From contig NC_030851.1 of NCBI RefSeq assembly GCF_000208745.1, forward strand, positions 23,602,807 to 23,666,806: DNA of 64,000 nt, in the 5' to 3' direction. Source of the stretch: Theobroma cacao (taxonomy: Eukaryota > Streptophyta > Magnoliopsida > Malvales > Malvaceae). The notes beneath the pieces were generated by a model. That model saw only the letters and a list, made by a program, of their open reading frames with translations. It was not told where the DNA came from and made no database searches. Of this stretch, positions 61,026-64,000 are shown in pieces (positions within the stretch are counted from its first letter, which is position 1; every line of letters begins with the position of its first letter). The position numbers and the translations under genes are program-made.

Positions 61026-63275
61026 TATTGGCTCCATTAGTTTTTTATGATAATAAAACATTCTCATTTATTTGTGTCTAATACCTTTACTTGAGTGTGT
61101 AGGAAATTAATATATGAAATTAATTTCTTAACTCTTCAAAGAGTATTTTTGAAAGAAAAAAAGAGGGATAAAATCAACAAGATGTAACTGAATAACAAGG
61201 AGGAAGCTTGTTGGTGAAACAAGGAAGAACATTGGTTGACCAAATTTCAAATTGGAGAAATGGCTAGCTGAAGAGTTTGAGAAACAAAACCAACTTAGTC
61301 AACCAAGTCAGTCAACTAAGTGCCCTTTTGCTAGAATCTGTAAACCAGAAACAGAATCAACTTAGTCAACCAAGTTAGTCGACTAAGAGCTCTTTGTCTG
61401 CAATTTGAAGTAGATCACTACAAGATACATTAATGGCTAGACTCATCCTCAACTGTTTCCAACGGCCATAAACTATCAAATTGCCAACAGAGTTGCATCT
61501 CCAAGTATAAAAGGGTCTTCCAACAATTAAAAACAAGTTTTTAGAAGCCTTGAATGAGATTTGAGCTGTAGAAAGTTGAAAAACCAGAAAAGCTTCACTA
61601 CACTTGTCTACATTTAAACGCCTACTCTTTGCCATTGTATTTAGCACTCAATCTTGTACCATTCAGATCAACTTGTGATCATAGGTACTTTCTTTAACTT
61701 CTCTTCTTGTATACTTAGAGTGAGGGAGTCACTCTAAGGAGTTGTTCAAGCTTGGGAAAGCTAGAATGTTATAGGTTATGGTTAAGCCTTGGAAAACCAC
61801 TTTGGGTTTTAGTTGAGCCTGTGGAAAAACTAATGTAAAGGTTTTGGCTGAGCTTGTGAAAAGCCATTGTAAAAGCTTGGTGAAAGCTTGTGAATTTCAC
61901 TGGATTCTTAGTGAATTGTTGGGAAAATCCTTGGTTGGATAATCAAGGTAGTGGATGCGGGTCTTAGACTGAACCACTCTAAATTGTTGTGCACCTTATA
62001 CTCTGTTTTTATATTCTTAAGTTTTGGAAATTAGTTCCACATCTTGTCAAGAACCAAATTGTGATATTCACCTCCCTCTGGCACATATTAACAGGAACAA
62101 CAATTGGTATTAGAGCTAGTTCCCTATCTTTAAGGCTTCACATCCTTAGGGAGGATCCAAATGGCTTTTCAAAAATCAGTTGTAGGTGAGGGACAATCAA
62201 CAAACAGACCACCTCTATTTGATGGCTCTAATTATCTTTATAGGAGCATTAGGATGTTAGTTTACATTAGAACTATAGACTATGAAATGTGGGACGTCAT
62301 AATTGATGGACCCTTTATGCCCTCAACCGTGAATATGGTGACAAATGAGTTGATGCCTACGCCAAGGTCTGAATGGACTGAGGCTGAAACTAAGAAAGTT
62401 CAAATAAATTTTAAGGCCATCAACACATTACATTACGCCTCGAACCCCACTAAATTTAACAAAGTCTCAAGCTGTACAATAGCTAAACAAGTGTGGGAAA
62501 AACTTCGAATAATCCATAAAGGGACTTCTCAAGTAAAAGAGTCCAAAATTGCTCTCTGAACACATAGTTATGAAATGTTCAAAATGGAGCCTGGTGAAGA
62601 CATCACCAGCATGTTTGATAGGTTTACAAACATCACAAATAAATTAAGTTAGCTAGGCAAGCCTATCCCTGAACATGAATTAGTTAAGAGACTGGTTAGA
62701 TGCCTACCAAAATCCTGAAAATGAAAAGTGACTGCCATTAGAGAGGCTAAAGATTTGAACATCATCACTCTCGATGAGATTTGTGGTTCTTTTTTCACTC
62801 ATGAGCTGGAGTTTAAGGAAGATGAAGAAGAAGACCAAAAAGAAGCAAAGGAAAAGAAAAGAGCATTGCACTTAAAGCCAGCATCCTTGAAGAAGAGTTG
62901 GAAGAGCTTTCTTATGATGATGACGAAGAATTAGCTCTAGTTGCAAGAAAATTCAAAAAACTAATGAGCAGAAGAAATCGAAGGCTAACTAGAAGAGGTT
63001 TCAGGAAAGACCAAGGTGCTTTATGGAAAATAAGAAACAAAAATGACTCCAACAAAAAGGAGGAGATGATTTGCTACGAATGCAAGAAACCTGGTCACTT
63101 CAAGTCCGAATGTCCATTGCTGAAAGATGAAACCCTCATGAAAAATAAGAAATCCAAGAAAGCAATGGTGGCTGCAGCATGGTCGAACAGTGACACATCA
63201 AGCTCTAAAACTAATGATGAAAAATCTAAGGAAAGAGGAAACATCAATTTAATTGCACAATAGGATGAAATAGAG
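61026..63275 (+). mobile_element. copia2: Ty1/copia copy of the copia1 family, 5' part
   Basis: LTR 61026-62102 (start TATTGGCTCC, end GGAACAACA) matches the copia1 LTR in reverse. The PBS TGGTATTAGAGC follows at 62105, then gag from 62161. The rest is hidden because D4 interrupts gag at 63276. The palindrome pairs in its LTR have offsets of 13 bp (61295/61308 and 61362/61375), 7 bp shorter than in copia1. Confidence 0.9.
62161..63275 (+). pseudogene. copia2 gag, interrupted
   Basis: It starts MAFQKSVVGEGQSTNRPPLF, then YEMWDVIIDGPFMPS, EMFKMEPGEDITSMFDRFTN (UBN2-type gag block) and the CCHC knuckle CYECKKPGHFKSECP (about 63071-63115). Stops occur at about 62557, 62650 and 62716 and a frame change lies near 62900. 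The gag reading ends at the D4 insertion. Confidence 0.9.
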
Positions 63276-63771
63276 TGTCACGACCCAAATCCCAGCCATG
63301 ACCAGCGCAAGGGCTCAATGTACATAGCCCACTAAGCCCAAGCAAGCCTATTAATATGACCTGTTCATTGTTCCATCAAAGTTGCTAAATCACATTTCAT
63401 AACTTTGAATTAAAATAATACTAAACATTTTCAACTAGTAGTGGCATTACCAATCAAAGATACATGTGTTATCTAAACATACGTTTTAATAATTTACATT
63501 GGGTCCGTCTATACACAACAAAAAAGAGTACTCGACTGCCGACGGAGAAACTTGAAGAAATGTACAACTACTGAATGCCGAGACACCTACCAAGGGTCGA
63601 ATATACGAAGACACCTCGACCTAGTTACCAACTGCCTCTTGATCTGAAAATATGAAGTTGAAAATGGTGAGTATAAACCTAGTGAGTGAAATAGGAAGGG
63701 AACAAGCAATATAATAAGGAAAAGTTTGAAATCATAATGCACTTATTTGAAAACGATGCACTTTAGCTTAT
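63276..63771 (-). mobile_element. D-family LTR D4 (start) in copia2 gag
   Basis: It starts TGTCACGACCC and matches D1 and D2 over about 495 bp before S4 interrupts it. The five bases before it are TAGAG. The far end lies outside the window. Confidence 0.8.
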
Positions 63772-64000
63772 GTGAGACCCTGTCAAGCTCGATTAAAAGA
63801 CGGTATTATACTGAATGGTACAACTAAGTTAAATCGAGCCTTGAACTAGTTCAAATAGAAATTCTAAAAGGAATTTGAAAATTTTAAAACCAACAGAATG
63901 GCTTAGAATAGTGATTTGGAGTTCATGGTCCAGTTTGGAGTCCATCAGAAAATTGACCAACTAGGGATAAAACGGTCATTTTACCATTTGATGATAAAAT
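63772..64000 (+). mobile_element. S-family LTR S4 (start) in D4
   Basis: From TGTGAGACCCTGTC the sequence matches the reverse complement of the end of S1 (13740-13840: GGTATT..AC, GGTACA, GAACTAGTTCAAATAG). It is therefore an S-type LTR in the opposite orientation to S1-S3. It runs off the window. Confidence 0.7.

Overview
This is a plant nuclear window, most likely from an AT-rich eudicot genome. It holds one intact five-exon glutamate receptor-like (GLR) channel gene at the left edge (94-5213, + strand). From about 7.6 kb to the right end it is almost solid nested LTR retrotransposon. I recognise no tRNA, rRNA or other host gene. The species cannot be fixed from sequence alone.

Left 7.6 kb. 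The GLR exons join cleanly (GT..AG, phases 1/0/1/0) into a 914-residue reading frame with the full family layout. Intron 2 carries a Tourist-like MITE. Just after the stop lies a broken copy of GLR exons 4-5 (5556-5845), so a second tandem GLR once stood here. Next come a 478-bp foldback/MITE element with very long terminal inverted repeats (6452-6929) and a possible DNA-transposase tail.

7.6-58.5 kb. Element ends, target-site duplications (TSDs), primer-binding sites (PBS) and polypurine tracts (PPT) give a consistent insertion order. The oldest recognisable element is a decayed Ty3/gypsy element 'E2' (+; LTR remnant 53558-54541, gag-pol relics 54787-58494). Inside its LTR sits gypsy-type element 'B' (+; 5' LTR 7624-16718 cut on the left, 3' LTR 46534-53557). 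The internal part of B holds solo LTR 'E1' (18298-44867, TSD TATGG). E1 holds non-autonomous element 'G' (-; 18379-40053, TSD GTATA) and solo LTR 'D2'. The internal region of G holds a Ty1/copia element 'copia1' (-; 28635-37190, TSD AGTTT), and its 3' LTR holds solo LTR 'S3'. Solo LTRs D1 (itself holding S1), A1, S2 and A2 interrupt the LTRs of B.

58.5-64 kb. A D-family LTR (D3) splits the E2 integrase region. A second copia copy (copia2, +) lies in D3, another D-family LTR (D4) lies in copia2, and an S-family LTR (S4) begins inside D4 and runs off the window. Family letters are local labels used only here.

Most notable. Four LTR families, from both copia and gypsy superfamilies, each carry a different short palindrome in the same arrangement. 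Near-identical palindromes of 12-14 bp come in pairs with starts usually 20-22 bp apart, and the pairs repeat about every 65-82 bp. Almost all gypsy-type LTRs here also end in a ~30-bp hairpin. Three single-N positions (1505, 15618, 23140) are each flanked by a duplicated sequence and look like unmerged contig overlaps, not biology.
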